Shown here one piece after another: positions 4,240 to 5,492 of a DNA stretch of 5,492 nt. Each line of letters opens with the position of its first letter. Position 1 is the first letter of the stretch. The DNA lies in NCBI GenBank assembly GCA_949739085.1, contig CATIYU010000022.1, positions 1 to 5,492 on the forward strand. Direction: 5' to 3'. A model generated the notes under the pieces. It was not told the origin of the DNA. It ran no database searches and was given only the letters and a program-made list of their open reading frames with translations. The position numbers and the translations under genes were made by a program. This DNA is from an uncultured Eubacteriales bacterium (GTDB lineage: Bacteria; Bacillota_A; Clostridia; Oscillospirales; Oscillospiraceae).

Positions 4240-5029
4240 ACTGGATGCCCTCCATATTCAAAAATTCTTTCAGCCTGCGAAGCTTGGATCTTGATGTCTT
4301 GACAATAAAGGAGCATACTACAACAGGTTCCGGAGCTTCCACAGCCGCAGCCGCCTCCACCCGCTCCCGCGCGGCCACGCGGTTCTTCTGGGCAGTTTTC
4401 TGCTCCTCTGTGCGCCGCCGTCGGTTCTGTACCGCGCAGACAGCTTTGGCAGCGTCCAATGTCTGCTGATATTCCACCATGATCTCTGCCGCATCCTCCA
4501 GAGCGCCAATGCGGTCCACATCCCCGCTGACCCGAACCACAAACGCCGCCAGCTGCTCCCGCAGACGCTTGGGGGTCTGGGCCCTTGCGGAGGCCATATC
4601 CACCTTCACGCCGGCCTGCTCATAGCTCAGCCAGTCCAGGTGGTGGACGGCGCACAGCTCCGCAAAATAACTCCGCAGGCCGTCCTCACACCGGCGCTTG
4701 ATCTCTGATTCTACATCGTCGATCTTCTTTTTCAGGTCCGCATCCGCCGACTGGAAAGCGTCGGAAACGCACTCCTTATATATGGCCTCGAACCGCTCAT
4801 AGGGCTCTAAAACCGCCCTTTTTGCGTACTTTCGCTGGTCCTCCAGAATGCCAAATTCCTGGCGCAGCTTTGCTCGCTCCGCCTTGACGGACTGGAGTGT
4901 CTCCTCTGTACAGACCATAGCCAGCGCGGCGGAAACCCGCTCAAGCACAGAAGCCTTCACGGTGCGCAGCCGCTCCTCAATTTCCGGCAGCTGCCTGACC
5001 ACAATCAATTTACTCGATAGGGTATCCAT
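4232..5029 (-). CDS. DUF1351 family phage protein, 265 aa
   Basis: This family is regularly found just before annealing-protein genes in Gram-positive phages; its function is not settled. Residues 10-125 are long charged helices (EIEERLRTVKASVLERV, then KAERAKLRQEFGILEDQRKYAK), likely a coiled coil. A second helical part (155-225) follows. The C-terminal 30 residues (VVVCSFIVKTSRSKL...FLNMEGIQYE) form the typical small alpha/beta end of the family. The start at 5029 is chosen over an ATG at 5059 because GGAGGAGGA at 5032-5040 lies 2-5 bases ahead and the longer form overlaps the upstream gene more. It still overlaps that gene by 20 bases. Confidence 0.82.
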   Translation of the reverse strand: MDTLSSKLIVVRQLPEIEERLRTVKASVLERVSAALAMVCTEETLQSVKAERAKLRQEFGILEDQRKYAKRAVLEPYERFEAIYKECVSDAFQSADADLKKKIDDVESEIKRRCEDGLRSYFAELCAVHHLDWLSYEQAGVKVDMASARAQTPKRLREQLAAFVVRVSGDVDRIGALEDAAEIMVEYQQTLDAAKAVCAVQNRRRRTEEQKTAQKNRVAARERVEAAAAVEAPEPVVVCSFIVKTSRSKLRRLKEFLNMEGIQYE

Positions 5030-5204
5030 AGTCCTCCTCCTTGTACAGGCACCTGTCATGGCACCACTTGCCCCCGCTGTTTTTGTCCATCGGCTCCCGG
5101 GGCCAGTCGATTCCGCCGTCGCAGAGGGGGCATATGTATCGATAGTCTTTGCCGGGCACGACGTCGTCCGGCACGTACCGATCCCGGGCGGGGATATTTC
5201 TCAT
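5010..5204 (-). CDS. Small zinc-finger-like protein, 64 aa
   Basis: Residues 21-52 carry YRYICPLCDGGIDW and WCHDRC, giving Cys pairs C25/C28 and C48/C52 (with H49), a plausible zinc site. The C-terminus is acidic and aromatic (YKEEDYGYPIE). The family is unknown to me. The ATG overlaps the upstream stop (ATGA), with GAGGAGG just ahead. It and the next gene upstream are both tiny Cys-rich proteins, suggesting accessory binding factors for the recombination module. Confidence 0.7.
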   Translation of the reverse strand: MRNIPARDRYVPDDVVPGKDYRYICPLCDGGIDWPREPMDKNSGGKWCHDRCLYKEEDYGYPIE

Positions 5205-5380
5205 TGCTTCCTCCTCAATGCGGCGTTTTCCTCCGCCAGCCGCTCAATCAGCTCCGCAGCCGCGCGGTTAATCACACAGCCGTGGACAGAGCAGTTGTGC
5301 TCATAGCCGCAGCCCAGGCAGCGGAGGTTGTCCATCACCGCAGTGCGCCGCAATGCCGATAATAGTTCTTGATAGTCCAT
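5201..5380 (-). CDS. Small Cys-rich hypothetical protein, 59 aa
   Basis: The ATG at 5380 has GGAGG 5 bases upstream, and the stop overlaps the next start by 4 bases. Residues 21-35 hold CLGCGYEHNCSVHGC (C21, C24, C30, C35, plus H28 and H33), a compact likely zinc-binding loop. It is followed by an amphipathic helix (RAAAELIERLAEENAALRRK) that could pair as a coiled coil. Small proteins with this C-x2-C-x5-C-x4-C loop and trailing helix recur in Clostridia phages, but I know of no assigned function. Confidence 0.7.
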   Translation of the reverse strand: MDYQELLSALRRTAVMDNLRCLGCGYEHNCSVHGCVINRAAAELIERLAEENAALRRKQ

Positions 5381-5389
5381 ACTGCCTCC

Positions 5390-5491
5390 TCATTCCACCC
5401 ACGCCCTGTCCGGCAGAGCGGCCAGCAGGCGGTCGAACTGCCGGACCGCGCTTCTGTGGGGCTGGAACCCCGCCGCGCTGGCGGCCTCGTA
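5390..5491 (-). CDS. C-terminal end of an unknown gene (N-terminus outside window)
   Basis: An open frame enters from the right edge and ends with TGA at 5390-5392, giving 33 residues that finish RQFDRLLAALPDRAWVE. It has the high-GC codon use of the neighbouring genes, and its stop codon overlaps the GGAGG of the next gene, as expected within this operon. There is too little sequence to name a family. Confidence 0.5.
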   Translation of the reverse strand, partial: YEAASAAGFQPHRSAVRQFDRLLAALPDRAWVE

Positions 5492-5492
5492 G

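Overview
This window looks like part of the early (replication and recombination) region of a temperate phage or prophage from a GC-rich Gram-positive gut Clostridia host, most likely Oscillospiraceae-like. The host call is an inference. It rests on strong GGAGG ribosome sites before nearly every gene, the gene families seen, and the high GC content with AT-rich control regions. All 14 protein genes I support lie on the minus strand, so the window reads from right to left. No RNA gene of a standard class, insertion sequence, CRISPR array or integrase is visible.

Right to middle (5492 to 1827): the tail of an unknown gene, then two small Cys-rich, probably zinc-binding proteins. Next come a DUF1351 protein, a putative single-strand annealing protein, an MBL-fold hydrolase of the YycJ type, a DUF6291 protein and a G39P-like helicase loader/inhibitor protein. 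DUF1351, annealing protein and MBL nuclease fit together as a phage recombination module. DUF6291 and the G39P-like protein belong to replication. Between those two lies an AT-rich block (about 2390-2500) with a regularly spaced AAGCAAA repeat and a hexamer repeat. It is a candidate replication origin and also a place where three reading frames collide.

Middle to left (1840 to 511): a RusA Holliday-junction resolvase, a phage-type Dam N6-adenine methyltransferase with an extra C-terminal Cys4 motif, a small Cys-containing protein and an XRE-type repressor-like protein. Almost every gene from 5492 to 511 overlaps the next by 4 to 30 bases (ATGA junctions or slightly longer). They almost certainly form one operon, whose promoter lies beyond the right edge.

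Left end (510 to 1): a separate small transcription unit. A near-consensus promoter sits symmetrically inside a 12-bp inverted repeat and drives a 57-residue ribbon-helix-helix (RHH) protein, followed by a truncated Cys-rich gene. Between these two genes, on the opposite (+) strand, is a promoter with a perfect TATAAT box. About 25 bases past its predicted start comes a hairpin with a T-rich tail, which predicts an antisense RNA of roughly 70 nt. This order (operator-promoter, small RHH gene, antisense RNA, next gene) resembles the copG-rnaII-repB control cassette of plasmid pMV158 and is the most unusual thing in the window.
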